DNA from: Pseudomonadota bacterium
GTDB taxonomy: Bacteria > Desulfobacterota > Desulfobulbia > Desulfobulbales > Desulfocapsaceae
Direction of reading: 5' to 3'
DNA length: 64,000 bases
Assembly (NCBI GenBank): GCA_018820855.1
Contig: JAHJNL010000036.1
Span: forward strand, 1-64,000
Shown in pieces: positions 17,086 to 26,621 of this stretch. Position 1 is the stretch's first letter, and the number at the start of each line of letters is the position of its first letter. Both the position numbers and the translations under genes were made by a program. The notes beneath the pieces were generated by a model. It did not search any database. It was not told the DNA's origin and worked only from the letters and a program-made list of their open reading frames with translations.

Positions 17086-17228
17086 AGGCCACCTTGTAAA
17101 ATTGCCTTTCAGCCCAAACTCTTCGTTATGAGGAAAATATTATCATCGCAATATCATATAGATGCCTGCGGTAAAATTTTTCTCATGCCTCAATTTTGAA
17201 CGGAAATTCTAATTTTTCAAGGTACCCT
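17086..17228 (-). mobile_element. MITE-like repeat, copy B
   Basis: A 143-bp copy of the element at 14313-14455, in the same orientation and closely similar along its full length, including both imperfect terminal inverted repeats. It sits in the gap between the selenopeptide terminator and the small protein gene at 17314. No target duplication is obvious. Confidence 0.85.
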
Positions 17229-17313
17229 GAAGAGAAAAGACTGTCGCCCGGATGAGTGATGAAGGGTTGGGGGAGGAGTCCGTCTTTCTCTGAGTCTGTT
17301 GCTCTATCGTTTT

Positions 17314-17667
17314 TCACAATCGACTTGCGGCCATTCCCATCGGTTTTTTGCTGGAGGGGGGGACGTCGTATTGCTCGTTATCTATGCCCTTCCTTGTTTT
17401 CAGAATATCACGAATCTCGTCTTTGCTGAGTATTGCTGTCTTTTGTTGGTAAAGATAGACAAGACAATCAAGGCAGACGGTGAAGGAACAGATATCATTT
17501 TCCTGGAGGGGGCGTTTCCAGCAGTCCTTGCCGGGGGTATTTCCGGTGCTGCAGACACTCTTTCGCCCGGAGTGGAGAGTATTCCAATCTTCCCAGTTTT
17601 CCTGAGCTTCACGTTCTTCCTGCTTGTCCCATTCTCCCCAGTCTTCCCAATCCGTTTGCAGCGCCAT
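17314..17667 (-). CDS. Small Trp- and Cys-rich protein, not recognised
   Basis: A 117-residue protein with a strong AAGGAG ribosome site 7 bases before the ATG, so probably real. The N-terminus is acidic and Trp-rich (MALQTDWEDWGEWDKQEE). A central part has two Cys clusters (CSTGNTPGKDCW, then ICSFTVCLDCLVYL) that could bind a metal or Fe-S centre. A helical tail follows (KTAILSKDEIRDILKTRKG). No signal peptide or TM segment. I do not recognise a family. It stands alone between a MITE-like copy and the hybrid kinase, 0.7 kb from the selenopeptide gene on the opposite strand. Confidence 0.65.
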   Translation of the reverse strand: MALQTDWEDWGEWDKQEEREAQENWEDWNTLHSGRKSVCSTGNTPGKDCWKRPLQENDICSFTVCLDCLVYLYQQKTAILSKDEIRDILKTRKGIDNEQYDVPPSSKKPMGMAASRL

Positions 17668-18252
17668 GTAGAGTCTCCTTTTCCTGCCAGAGTTATCCTG
17701 GTTCCAGAAAAGCGTCTGCCTTCAGACTGTTCAAGCCTGTGGCTGATATGGCGCTCTTCTGATGTTCCGATTGTGAACGTTGACTACCAATAATTACGTT
17801 TGTGTTAATCGATTACGTGGATTAAGTAAAGTTTATTGTAGCGATGGATAGTATCATTTTATTTGATAATAAGTGGCTTTGCTGTTCTCTTGGTACCAGG
17901 CGTAATGCTCTCAAAAGAAGATTCAATGTGTGTGTATTACAATATGGTACCTGCTGTGCTGTCGTTGTTGTAATATGGATCTGTCAAGATACCCAGGCAG
18001 CATTCAAAAATCTACCTTGGCCAATCCACAACGAGCCTTGTTCTTGGCGAAAAATGAAGTCGGCTGGGACGTCTTCATTTTCGACTGCAGTGACAGGAAC
18101 CTGATTATGAATGAGAGCAGGAGCTGTCAGTTACTGTTGAACGGAGGCAAGAAGGGTAACTCTTGAGAGGATCATGAAAGAAACAAAAGAAAGGATTGTC
18201 GACACCCTTAAGCAGCTGCTTGCCTGGTCCAGTCTTGACAATTGTTCCATTC
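17668..18252. other. 585-bp stretch without a supported gene
   Basis: Several short overlapping frames on the + strand (17844-18166) have no ribosome site and no recognisable product. A 27-codon frame at 18174-18257 (MKETKERIVDTLKQLLAWSSL) follows a GAGAGG site and has good amphipathic character, but stops at once; it may be a peptide or a gene remnant. I see no RNA or repeat here. Confidence 0.35.
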
Positions 18253-20502
18253 TTACGTGATCGATCTGTCTTCCCGGAGAGCTTTCTGGACGGCAATGCC
18301 CAGCTGTTCAAAGGTGTATGGTTTCTTGATGAAGGCACCGGCCCCAAGTTTTATGGTCTGCTTGACGTCCTCACTTTCGGAAAAGCCGCTGGCGATGACG
18401 GCCTTCTGCTTTGGATGAATTTTGATTATTTCCTCATAGGTTTGACGGCCGTTGAGTCCAGAGTCCATGAGCATATCCAAAAGAAGGAGGTCGACTTTTT
18501 GGTCACGGACATAAGCAATTGCCTCTTCACCCGAAGTTACTGTGTCTACCTGGTAGTCAAGCAGAGAGAGGAGTTGGACGGCAATGTTACGCTGATGCGG
18601 TTCATCATCGATAACGAGGATGAGCTCTTTTTTACCTCGGATATTTTCAATGGTAATATTTTCTTTGGGGCTGCTGAGAGACTGGTCAGAGCTGACGGGA
18701 AAGAGCAGGGTAAAAGTGGTCCCTTTTTCGTCGCTTTCAACCTTGACCTTACCGTCGTGATCCTGAATAGCATTCCAGACCACGGTAAGGCCTATGCCGG
18801 TACCGCTGCGGCCCATCTTTTTTTTCGTATAAAAAGGTTCAAAGATGTGCTCAATGTCATCGGCGGCAATGCCGGGGCCGTTATCTTTGACTGCCAGGGC
18901 GATATACTTTCCTCTTGGGAGTGCTTCTTTTTGCATCTCTTCGTCGTCGAGAGAGCAATTCCGGGTGCTGATCGTTATTTGTCCTGTGTTTCCCAGGGCT
19001 TCTGCTGCGTTGATGACCAGATTCATCAAACATTTTTTGATATGCACCGGAGAGCATTTGATGTTGTGGAGTTCAGGGGCCAGCTGGATGGTGATCTGGA
19101 CGTCGGGATACTGGCTGAGCAGTTTTTTTCCTTCCAGGGATTTAAGGTACTCTTTGATGAGTGTGTTGATGTTGACGATTTCCTGAATATTGGCAGCGCT
19201 GCGGGCTACGGTCAGCATGTCGGAGACCACTGCAGCCGCGCGCAGGCCTGACTCGTGGATGGCCTTGATGGGGGGATATAATTTGTTATCCTCAGAGAGC
19301 TGCATAAGAAGAATCTCGGGATAGCTTACCACACCGGACAGGATATTGTTGAGGTCATGTGCGACACCTCCGGCCATGAGGCCAATGGCTTCCATTTTTT
19401 CTGCCTTATGGAGTTTCTGTTCGGTAATTTTGCGTTCCTCGATCTCAAAGAGGAGTTCGGTGGTCCGTTCCTTCACTCGACTTTCCAGTTCTCTGTTATT
19501 TTTTTCCAGCGATTTGTTGAGATTGACAATCTTTTGTACCAGGTTGCCGTAGCTGAAATAGAGAATGAGAAAGGAGAGGCTGATGAGCAGAGCACTGAGG
19601 AGGAGAGCAGAGAAGAGCAGAGATCGTCTTTGCGTGACTTCTTTGCTGATATCCAAGGCAACAAAGAGAAGTCCCAGTTCTTGGTTTTGAAAATTTAAAA
19701 GATTGTAGACATTGTAGACCACATAGTCTTTGCCGGCAAAGGCAGTCCGGTATTGACTCTTGTTCCAGTCAAGATTGACAATGTTTTGGAAGAGGGGCGG
19801 GTTGGAAGAATAAATGGTATGGCTTCGGCCGGAAACACCTTTTTGGTATTTTTGGAGAATTTTCTTGTACTCACTGTTAAGAATGGCAACGCCGGCAGGG
19901 GCTTGGAGCTTTTTTTCAATGGCGTCTTGGAGAACTTGACCTTCGATGCCGATCTGTACTGCTCCCAGATACTTGTTCTGGTAAAAAACAGGTTCGACAA
20001 CCCGGTATTGGAGACCGATGTAGCCTGTAGTGAACCCGGAGCGCTGTTTGTGAAAAAGGTTGACTGCAGCCACATCAGGGCGCATTTTTGTGACATTCTG
20101 GCCAAAGTCTTCCGGGGAGTGGACTCGGAGAAAGGCCTGGTTGTCCGGAAGGATCCAGCCTAAGGTGGAAAAATGAGAATTTTCCTCTTGCAGGGTCTCA
20201 AATAAAGGTTTGCTGAGGCGCAGAAGTTCCTGGCGATCCCGGCGGGCAAAGGCCTGGATCATCATTTCCCGGCTTTTTGATGATTTGTAGTTGAGAAAAC
20301 TTTTGATACGAAGCTGATATTGAATGCTGGTCTGCTCAACGATGGCTTCGGCAACAATGGAAGCACTTTGGGCCTTGCTGTCGATGATCTGTTGCATACT
20401 GCGTTGATTCTCCTGATAGAGGAGGGTGAGAAAAACAGCGCAGATGGTTATGATGACTAACATAACAGCAGTGATAACCTTGGCTCTTGGGCTTTTTTTC
20501 AT
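18253..20502 (-). CDS. Hybrid sensor histidine kinase with C-terminal receiver
   Basis: Membrane sensor of 749 residues. TM1 lies at about 10-30, a large periplasmic double-Cache-like sensor at about 35-300 (FSTLGWILPDNQAFLRVHSPEDFG), TM2 at about 305-330, and a coiled coil after it. HisKA contains GGVAHDLNNILSGV (phospho-His in AHDLNN), HATPase has NLVINAAEAL, DNGPGI and GTGIGLTVV, and the receiver domain (about 625-745) has DLLLLDMLMDSGLNG and KKPYTFEQL. The NtrB-like H box places it with kinases that often signal to NtrC-type or separate output proteins. No cognate output gene is adjacent. It lies 88 bp behind ygiQ on the same strand. Confidence 0.92.
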   Translation of the reverse strand: MKKSPRAKVITAVMLVIITICAVFLTLLYQENQRSMQQIIDSKAQSASIVAEAIVEQTSIQYQLRIKSFLNYKSSKSREMMIQAFARRDRQELLRLSKPLFETLQEENSHFSTLGWILPDNQAFLRVHSPEDFGQNVTKMRPDVAAVNLFHKQRSGFTTGYIGLQYRVVEPVFYQNKYLGAVQIGIEGQVLQDAIEKKLQAPAGVAILNSEYKKILQKYQKGVSGRSHTIYSSNPPLFQNIVNLDWNKSQYRTAFAGKDYVVYNVYNLLNFQNQELGLLFVALDISKEVTQRRSLLFSALLLSALLISLSFLILYFSYGNLVQKIVNLNKSLEKNNRELESRVKERTTELLFEIEERKITEQKLHKAEKMEAIGLMAGGVAHDLNNILSGVVSYPEILLMQLSEDNKLYPPIKAIHESGLRAAAVVSDMLTVARSAANIQEIVNINTLIKEYLKSLEGKKLLSQYPDVQITIQLAPELHNIKCSPVHIKKCLMNLVINAAEALGNTGQITISTRNCSLDDEEMQKEALPRGKYIALAVKDNGPGIAADDIEHIFEPFYTKKKMGRSGTGIGLTVVWNAIQDHDGKVKVESDEKGTTFTLLFPVSSDQSLSSPKENITIENIRGKKELILVIDDEPHQRNIAVQLLSLLDYQVDTVTSGEEAIAYVRDQKVDLLLLDMLMDSGLNGRQTYEEIIKIHPKQKAVIASGFSESEDVKQTIKLGAGAFIKKPYTFEQLGIAVQKALREDRSIT

Positions 20503-20590
20503 AGTAACGGCAGATGAATTATTGTTTGCAGCGGCTTTATAGGTTTTTGCAGGGAATTGCTCAAGGTGCGGGAAGGAGCGAGGACAGGAG

Positions 20591-22408
20591 TCATGAGCGG
20601 CCCTTTTTTATGTTCTTTTTTCTTCCTTGATGAACGGACGGCAGAGAAGGTTTCTTTTTCCCTTCCCACTGTGGTTTTTTTCTGTGCAGCTCTTCTTCCA
20701 GGATATGTCGCTGCTTCATTCGTTCGGAGTGTTTACGGGCGACATAAATCGGTTCGCCTGTATCCCGGTGCAGGCCGGTGACATACATGGCCGTTGCCAG
20801 TGTGCCTGGGGTGGGTGTGAAGTCCTGGAACTGTGTGAGTTCGAGGTCAAGCTGCTGCAGGCGTTGAACCAGGGCTGCCGTATGGTGTTCTTTGCACCCG
20901 GGGTGGGCAGAGATGATATAGGGCGTGAAGTGGATTTTTTTATGTAATTCCTGCGCCAGCCTGCGGCCAAGATCCAAAAGTTTCGGCAGCTGTTCGTGGG
21001 ATTCCTTATGCATCAGTTCCAGGACCTCTTGTTCCGTGTGTTCCGGTGCAATCTTCAGGGCTCCGGGAGTATGGGCACGGATGATCTCCTTGAAAAGTTT
21101 CGGAGTTCTGGTCAGGAGTTCCATACGCAGGCCGGAAGAGATGAAGACATGGCGGACCCTGGGAAGGGCGGAGATCTCCTGCAGTAGAGAGAGGAGGGAT
21201 TCTTCGTTTATCTGCAGGTTCTTGCAGACCTTGGGGTAGAGGCAGTCATAACGTTTACAGGAACCGATGCGGCAGGAGACACCATAGAGGTTTGCTGTGG
21301 GACCGCCCAGGTCGCTGATGGTTCCGTTGAAATTCTCCATGGAGCAGACCGTTTCTGCCTCCCGCAGCAGGGATTCCCGGCTGCGACTGGTAATGGCCGG
21401 TCCCTGGTGCCGGGTGATGGCGCAGAAAGAACAGTTGCCGCAGCAACCGCGGACGGTGGTCAGGGAGTGTTGAATCATCCTGGCAGCAGGAACATCGGGA
21501 AAGGCAGGGTGTTCGCAGCGGGTGAAGGGCAGTTCGTAGAGGCTGTCCATCTCCTCGCTGCTGAGTATCGGGGGCTGCGGATGCTGGATAATCCATGCAC
21601 TCTGTTGCTTCTGGACCAGTATTTTATTGGCAAAGCTCCTGGCCTGACTGTCGATCTCTTTTTCCGCCTGCAGAAAGAGGGCCTGCTTTCGCTCAATATC
21701 CTGCCAGGACGGCAGCAAGGTGATCTCTTCTTCGTGTTTGCCTTTCCAGGCCTGAAATTCGTTTTCACTGAGCCGTTCACAGGTGCCGGCAATGCCTGTA
21801 AGAGAATGACCCGTGTCCAGACGCTCGGTAATCTGGAGGATAGCCTTCTCTCCCATGCCATAGACGAGGAGGTCGGCCTTGGCATCGCTGAGCAGTGAAC
21901 CGCGTAATTTTTCCTGTTTGTAATCGTAATGGACAAAACGGCGCAGCGAGGCCTCGACTCCGCCCAGAATAATCGGGACATCTTTATAGGCACTGCGTGC
22001 CAGGTTGGCATAGAAGAGAGAGGCCCGGTCCGGTCTCCGTCTCGCCTGTTTTTCTCTCTGGCTGCCATGCCAGGGATTACCGCCGGGCGAGTAGGCGTCT
22101 TTTTCCCGTACCTTGCCGTTGCCGGTATAGTTGGCAACGATGGAATCAAGATTTCCTCCGGAGACACCGAAGAAGAGACGAGGCCTGCCGAAGCGTTTGA
22201 AATCGTCATTGCAGTCGTATCGGGGTTGAGCAAGAATAGCCACTCGGTATCCTCTGCTTTCAAGCAGGCGGCCGATCAGGGCGATGCCAAAGGAGGGGTG
22301 ATCCACATAGGCGTCACCGGTGACCAGGATGATGTCAAGCTCCTGCCAGCCTCTGGCTCTGCACTCATCAAGAGTTGCCGGAAGGGGTGCGAGGTGAGGA
22401 GTTTTCAT
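20591..22408 (-). CDS. YgiQ-family radical SAM protein (UPF0313)
   Basis: Radical SAM protein of about 605 residues with unknown reaction. It has an N-terminal B12-binding-like segment (WQELDIILVTGDAYVDHP), the family segments LFFGVSGGNLDSIVANYT and IILGGVEASLRRFVHYDY, the CX3CX2C cluster in RGCCGNCSFCAITRHQGP, and a C-terminal basic tail. The start at 22408 (MKTPHLAPLPATLDECRARG) matches the family. The frame to 22492 would read through a GGCTGAAG-type intergenic repeat. The ribosome site is weak. Confidence 0.9.
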   Translation of the reverse strand: MKTPHLAPLPATLDECRARGWQELDIILVTGDAYVDHPSFGIALIGRLLESRGYRVAILAQPRYDCNDDFKRFGRPRLFFGVSGGNLDSIVANYTGNGKVREKDAYSPGGNPWHGSQREKQARRRPDRASLFYANLARSAYKDVPIILGGVEASLRRFVHYDYKQEKLRGSLLSDAKADLLVYGMGEKAILQITERLDTGHSLTGIAGTCERLSENEFQAWKGKHEEEITLLPSWQDIERKQALFLQAEKEIDSQARSFANKILVQKQQSAWIIQHPQPPILSSEEMDSLYELPFTRCEHPAFPDVPAARMIQHSLTTVRGCCGNCSFCAITRHQGPAITSRSRESLLREAETVCSMENFNGTISDLGGPTANLYGVSCRIGSCKRYDCLYPKVCKNLQINEESLLSLLQEISALPRVRHVFISSGLRMELLTRTPKLFKEIIRAHTPGALKIAPEHTEQEVLELMHKESHEQLPKLLDLGRRLAQELHKKIHFTPYIISAHPGCKEHHTAALVQRLQQLDLELTQFQDFTPTPGTLATAMYVTGLHRDTGEPIYVARKHSERMKQRHILEEELHRKKPQWEGKKKPSLPSVHQGRKKNIKKGRS

Positions 22409-22436
22409 GGTTGCGTATTGTGACTGTTTGAGAGGT

Positions 22437-22552
22437 TGGCTAAAAGGCTGAAGATTGGCGGCTGAGGGCCGAGTGTTGAAGAGAAAAGACACTGGCTTGA
22501 GCTTGTTCCAGTTGTGCTGTTTTTCTCCGGTCTTCAGCCTTCTGCTTATTCA
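22437..22552. repeat. Inverted GGCTGAAG-type intergenic repeat (1)
   Basis: Left arm with GGCTAAAAGGCTGAAG (22437 onward) and right arm CTTCAGCCTTCTGC (22532-22545) flank about 70 bp between the divergent ygiQ and nth-xthA genes. One of several such pairs in this window. Confidence 0.6.
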
Positions 22553-22669
22553 CCTGGCATATATCCTAACTTTCTGAGGGAAATTGTGCAATCTTGTTTC
22601 TTGACAGGGATCCGGGTAGAATGCGGAAAAACGAAGTGTAAGAAAGTTAACAGAGGAAAGGAAGGAAGA

Positions 22670-24112
22670 ATGTCCATTGATATAGTCAGGTTTCTGCAGG
22701 TTCTTATACAAGAGGTGAAGGAGTATCAGGTGCCGGTGGTGGATCTGATTGCCGTTCAGACCAGAGATCCGTTTAAGGTCCTGGTGGCGACTATTCTCTC
22801 GGCCAGAACCAAAGATGAGGTGACAGCCCAGGCAGCTGAGCGGCTTTTTGACCGAGCCCCAACAGTGCAGGCATTGGCGGAGCTGGATGAAAAAACGCTG
22901 CAGAAGCTGATCTATCCGGTTGGATTTTACAAAAATAAGGCCAGGTATCTGGCGGCCCTGCCCGGCAAACTGACTGGGGATTTTGATTCCCGTGTTCCTG
23001 CTGTTATGGAAGATTTGCTTTCCCTTCCCGGTGTGGGGAGAAAGACAGCCAACCTGGTTCTGGCCCAGGCCTTTGCTATCCCTGCTATCTGTGTAGACAC
23101 CCATGTCCATCGGATTATGAATATCTGGGGCTATGTGGAAACCGAGAACCCTTTGCAGACCGAGATGGCCCTGCGTGGAAAATTGCCGGAAGAATACTGG
23201 ATTCCGGTTAATTCACTCTTGGTGGCCTTTGGTCAAGGGACTTGCAGGCCAGTGGCTCCGCACTGTGACCGCTGTGTCCTGGCGGACAGCTGTCCGCAGA
23301 TAGGGGTGACTCCGAGAAAGCTCAAAAAGAAGAGTGCGGCAGGAGAGATCCTGCGTCTGGTCTCCTGGAATGTGAATGGCCTGCGGGCGGTCCTGAAAAA
23401 GGGCTTTCTGGAAAGTGTGAAAGAGATGGCTCCGGATGTTCTTGGGCTGCAGGAGATCAAAGCAATGCCTGAGCAACTCCCTGAATCGTTGCTTTCCCTG
23501 GATGGATATCACAGCTATTTTCATTCAGCGCAGCGTAAGGGCTATTCCGGAGTCGCAGTCTACAGCCGTAAAATTCCAGAACAGGTCATTGTCGGCATCG
23601 ACGATCCACGTTTTGATAGTGAGGGGCGGGTATTGACCTTGGAGTTTTCAACCTTTTATTTCGTCAACTGCTACTTTCCTAATTCCAAGAATGACCTGAG
23701 CAGGCTGGGCCTAAAACATGAGTTTAATGTCGCTCTGCAGAATTTTGCAGACCAGCTGGCCCGCAAGAAATCAGTGGTGATTTGCGGAGATTACAATGTG
23801 GCCCATAAGGAAATCGACCTGGCCAATCCCAAACAGAACCAAAAAAATGCCGGATTTACACCGGAAGAACGGGCCTGGATGGACAGTTTTATTGGTGCCG
23901 GCTGGATTGATTCCTTTCGTGAGAAGAACAGCGATGCGGATCAGTATTCGTGGTGGAGCTATCGCAGCCGGGCACGGGACAAAAATATCGGCTGGCGTAT
24001 TGATTACCATTGTGTTGATCCTGCGAGCAGGAAAAGGATCGTGGATGCGGACATCTATCAGCACATTTATGGGTCTGATCACTGTCCGGTTGTGCTTGAT
24101 TTTCTTACGTAG
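22670..24112 (+). CDS. Endonuclease III / exonuclease III fusion (base-excision repair)
   Basis: A 480-residue fusion of two successive base-excision repair enzymes. Residues 1-215 are endonuclease III: helix-hairpin-helix LSLPGVGRKTANLV with catalytic K125, D143 in VDTHVHR, and the [4Fe-4S] cluster C192-X6-C199-X2-C202-X5-C208. After a basic linker (RKLKKKSA), residues 226-480 are an ExoIII-type AP endonuclease: VSWNVNGLRA, LQEIKA (E262), GDYNVAHKEIDLANP (D374, N376), RIDYHCVD and the final GSDHCPV (D470, H471). All catalytic residues of both halves are present, so the protein could excise a damaged base and process the AP site itself. ATG at 22670 follows GAAAGGAAGGAAG. The longer frame is rejected because it runs through an intergenic repeat. 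Confidence 0.95.
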   Translation: MSIDIVRFLQVLIQEVKEYQVPVVDLIAVQTRDPFKVLVATILSARTKDEVTAQAAERLFDRAPTVQALAELDEKTLQKLIYPVGFYKNKARYLAALPGKLTGDFDSRVPAVMEDLLSLPGVGRKTANLVLAQAFAIPAICVDTHVHRIMNIWGYVETENPLQTEMALRGKLPEEYWIPVNSLLVAFGQGTCRPVAPHCDRCVLADSCPQIGVTPRKLKKKSAAGEILRLVSWNVNGLRAVLKKGFLESVKEMAPDVLGLQEIKAMPEQLPESLLSLDGYHSYFHSAQRKGYSGVAVYSRKIPEQVIVGIDDPRFDSEGRVLTLEFSTFYFVNCYFPNSKNDLSRLGLKHEFNVALQNFADQLARKKSVVICGDYNVAHKEIDLANPKQNQKNAGFTPEERAWMDSFIGAGWIDSFREKNSDADQYSWWSYRSRARDKNIGWRIDYHCVDPASRKRIVDADIYQHIYGSDHCPVVLDFLT

Positions 24113-24206
24113 TTCATGTAGGGTTTTGTTGTTAGGACAATGTGATAAGGATGATCGGAGGGGGCCTGCTCCTCGGGAGATACTCCTCCTCGGTAATAGG
24201 ACATGT

Positions 24207-24875
24207 ATGGAATCAGCACAGGATCAGTATCGTATACTTCTCGCAGATGACCATGTACTCATTCGTCATGGTATCCGCAATATCATCAGTAACAACCCTG
24301 CATTGAGAGTCATCGGGGAGGTGGGTGACGGTGAGGAACTGCTCGTCTTTCTTGAAAGGATGGTGCCGGACCTCCTGATTCTTGATATCTCCATGCCGAA
24401 GCTGACCGGTATAGAGGCAGTGGGTAAGGTCAAAAAAGCCTACCCCCATGTCAAGATTCTTATGCTGACCATGCACAAGAACAAGCAGTATTTTTATCAT
24501 GCCATGTCTGCCGGAGCAGACGGGTATCTGATGAAGGAAGATTCGGATGAAGAACTTCTGCTGGCCATCAAGCGTATACGGGACGGAAAATCCTATCTGT
24601 CTCCCTTCCTCTCTCAGGATTTTGCCGATGATGTGATCAGCGCTTATCGTAATAATCGCAGTTCTCCCTTTGAAACGCTGACTACCAGAGAAAAAGAGGT
24701 TCTTAACCTGGTGGTAGAAGGGCATACCAGCAGGGCAATGGCCGATATCCTCCATCTCAGTCCAAGGACCGTTGATCATCATCGGGCCAGCCTTCTTAGA
24801 AAATTCGGTATGAAAAACAGTGTGGATCTGGTGAATTTTGCTGTGCGTAATGGTTTTGTAGCTTCAGGGGACTGA
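24207..24875 (+). CDS. NarL/FixJ-family response regulator
   Basis: Two-domain regulator of 222 residues: receiver (ILLADDHVLIRHGIR, phosphoacceptor D60 in LLILDISMPK, Lys in MKEDS) and a LuxR-type helix-turn-helix near the C-terminus (LTTREKEVLNLVVEGHTSRA, LSPRTVDHHRASLLRKFG). The start at 24207 is in the family-expected place; upstream codons overlap the end of the repair gene. Its kinase is not adjacent; the hybrid kinase at 18-20 kb is the nearest orphan. Confidence 0.9.
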   Translation: MESAQDQYRILLADDHVLIRHGIRNIISNNPALRVIGEVGDGEELLVFLERMVPDLLILDISMPKLTGIEAVGKVKKAYPHVKILMLTMHKNKQYFYHAMSAGADGYLMKEDSDEELLLAIKRIRDGKSYLSPFLSQDFADDVISAYRNNRSSPFETLTTREKEVLNLVVEGHTSRAMADILHLSPRTVDHHRASLLRKFGMKNSVDLVNFAVRNGFVASGD

Positions 24876-25228
24876 TATCCTCTTGTGTCGTCACCATCTT
24901 TTTTGTCATCAGTATAAAAAATAATTATTTCCTGATTGGTTTTTTTGTGCAATGTATTGATCTTTCTGGAGTAATCATTCGTTCTAGGTAAATATACCTA
25001 GGGCAAAATCCGTATTTCCCTCAATTGTATTTTTCCTCTGGTTGTGGTCTTTAAAAAAAAGAAATGCTGAATGATGATTCAGCTGAGAGGGCCTGTCATT
25101 TTGCACCTTATAGGGGGCTGTTTTATTTTTTTTTGGCAAAAATAAAACAGCTGCTTGAGAACGGGTGTCTTTTGCCAGGAGAGTGGCTCTTGAATGAAAG
25201 ACAGACAAAGGGAGAGGGGAAAACGCGT

Positions 25229-25501
25229 ATGAACAAATCAGAACTGGTTGCATCAATCGCAGAATCGGCAAATACTACCAAGGCGGCGGCAGAACAGGCC
25301 TTGAACGTGGTTCTTCATAATATGGTCAAGGCCATGAAAGAAGGAGAGAAGGTCAGTCTTCTCGGTTTCGGAACATTCAGTGTTGTTGAGCGGGTTAAGA
25401 AAAAAGGGCGTAATCCCCAGACCGGTCAGGAAATTATTATTCCGGCTCATAACGTGGTGAAATTCAAACCAGGAAAATCCCTGTACGGACGAGTGCAGTA
25501 G
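25229..25501 (+). CDS. HU-family DNA-binding protein
   Basis: A 90-residue histone-like protein that bends DNA as a dimer. The pattern is complete: MNKSELVASIAESANTTKAA, GEKVSLLGFGTFSVVERVKK, the beta-arm signature GRNPQTGQEI, then FKPGKSL. The start is taken at 25229, the family N-terminus, although the frame is open further upstream. A terminator-like hairpin follows at 25643. Confidence 0.96.
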   Translation: MNKSELVASIAESANTTKAAAEQALNVVLHNMVKAMKEGEKVSLLGFGTFSVVERVKKKGRNPQTGQEIIIPAHNVVKFKPGKSLYGRVQ

Positions 25502-25642
25502 GGAGTCGTTTTTTTTGAGATGAAATCGTTGCCGGAAACAGTCGTCAGCGTTTTTTTCAGACTGGAGTCGGCAGGTTACACTCCGGGGGACAGGGGGGAG
25601 AAACCACTTCTTCCCTTTCTTCCCTCTGTCCTTTCTTACTGG

Positions 25643-25676
25643 AGAGCCGAACCGTTATGGATCGGCTCTTCTCTTT
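25643..25676 (+). terminator. Terminator-like hairpin after the HU gene
   Basis: Arms AGAGCCGA (25643-25650) and TCGGCTCT (25662-25669), an 11-base loop, then a pyrimidine/T-rich tail. It lies 140 bp after the HU stop and before the convergent lgt end. Confidence 0.6.
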
Positions 25677-25754
25677 TGATTTATTCGTATCCGTCGGGTA
25701 CCTGTTCAGTTATCTAGCCAAGACTTCCAAATATTTCGAAATGTAACTGTCGAA

Positions 25755-26549
25755 TTACGATCCTGTTTTTATTCGGATTCGCCAGAGAAGGCTGCCGGCC
25801 AGGATCATGAAGCCACTGAGAAGCTGGCCCATGGTCAGGAATCCCAAAACAAATCCAAGCTGTTGATCCGGTTCCCGGAAGAGCTCCACAATCATGCGAA
25901 AGCAGCCGTAACCGATGAGAAAAAGGCAGAGCATACTGCCATGGGGCCAGCCTTTTTTGTCTGTCCACGGCTTGTTTTTCTGGGACCAGAGGATGAGAAA
26001 CAGAAGAAGGCCTTCCAGCAGCATCTCGTAGAGCTGGGAAGGGTGCCTGGGCTGCGGACCTCCTTCGGGAAAGACCATGGCCCATGGCAGCGAGCTTGTC
26101 CTCCCGTACAGTTCACCATTGATAAAATTGCCCAGGCGTCCCAGTCCCAGGCCGATGGGGATGGTTACCACATAGAGATCTGCAACTCTCCAGAAATCCA
26201 GTCTTTTTTTTCTGACGTAGAGCCAACCGCCGAGAAGTACGCCTATGCAGGCACCGTGGAAGGACATCCCTCCTGTCCAGGTGGCCGGGATCTCCAGGGG
26301 GTGCTGCAGATAGTAAGAAAAATTGTAAAAGACGACATAGCCCAGGCGTCCGCCCAGCACCACAGAGAGGATCAGGATGAGGTTGAGATTTTCAAAATGC
26401 GCTTCGAGTTCCTTATAGGAAAAGGAACGTATCTGTTTCTGAACGAGCAGGTAACTGGCGGTAAAGCCCAGGACATACATGAGTCCGTACCAGCGGACCT
26501 GCAGGGGGCCCAGGGATAAAATGACTGGATCAATGGAAGGGAAAATCAT
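25755..26549 (-). CDS. lgt: Phosphatidylglycerol--prolipoprotein diacylglyceryl transferase
   Basis: First enzyme of lipoprotein maturation; it transfers diacylglyceryl to the lipobox Cys in the inner membrane. The 264-residue protein has about seven TM segments, the Lgt signature GLGRLGNFINGELYGR, the segment SFHGACIGVLLGG with its conserved His, and RHPSQLYE. It lies 72 bp behind mnmG in the same direction, with a GGCTGAAG-type repeat in the gap. Confidence 0.96.
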   Translation of the reverse strand: MIFPSIDPVILSLGPLQVRWYGLMYVLGFTASYLLVQKQIRSFSYKELEAHFENLNLILILSVVLGGRLGYVVFYNFSYYLQHPLEIPATWTGGMSFHGACIGVLLGGWLYVRKKRLDFWRVADLYVVTIPIGLGLGRLGNFINGELYGRTSSLPWAMVFPEGGPQPRHPSQLYEMLLEGLLLFLILWSQKNKPWTDKKGWPHGSMLCLFLIGYGCFRMIVELFREPDQQLGFVLGFLTMGQLLSGFMILAGSLLWRIRIKTGS

Positions 26550-26600
26550 AGAGAAAACCTGTGGGGACAGTGAGTGTTCAAAGTTTGATGTTCATTGTGC

Positions 26601-26621
26601 TACTTCAGCCTTCAGCCTTTT
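26601..26621. repeat. GGCTGAAG-type intergenic repeat (2)
   Basis: Tandem CTTCAGCCTTCAGCC followed by T-rich sequence in the 72-bp gap between mnmG and lgt. On the - strand it reads GGCTGAAGGCTGAAG. A single arm without a clear partner. Confidence 0.55.

Noticed and set aside
17844..18166. Overlapping + strand frames of 78-86 residues
   Set aside because: No start signals and mutually exclusive frames; possibly gene remnants but not supportable.
18196..19251. 351-residue + strand frame
   Set aside because: Antisense to the hybrid kinase, whose domains are unmistakable on the - strand.
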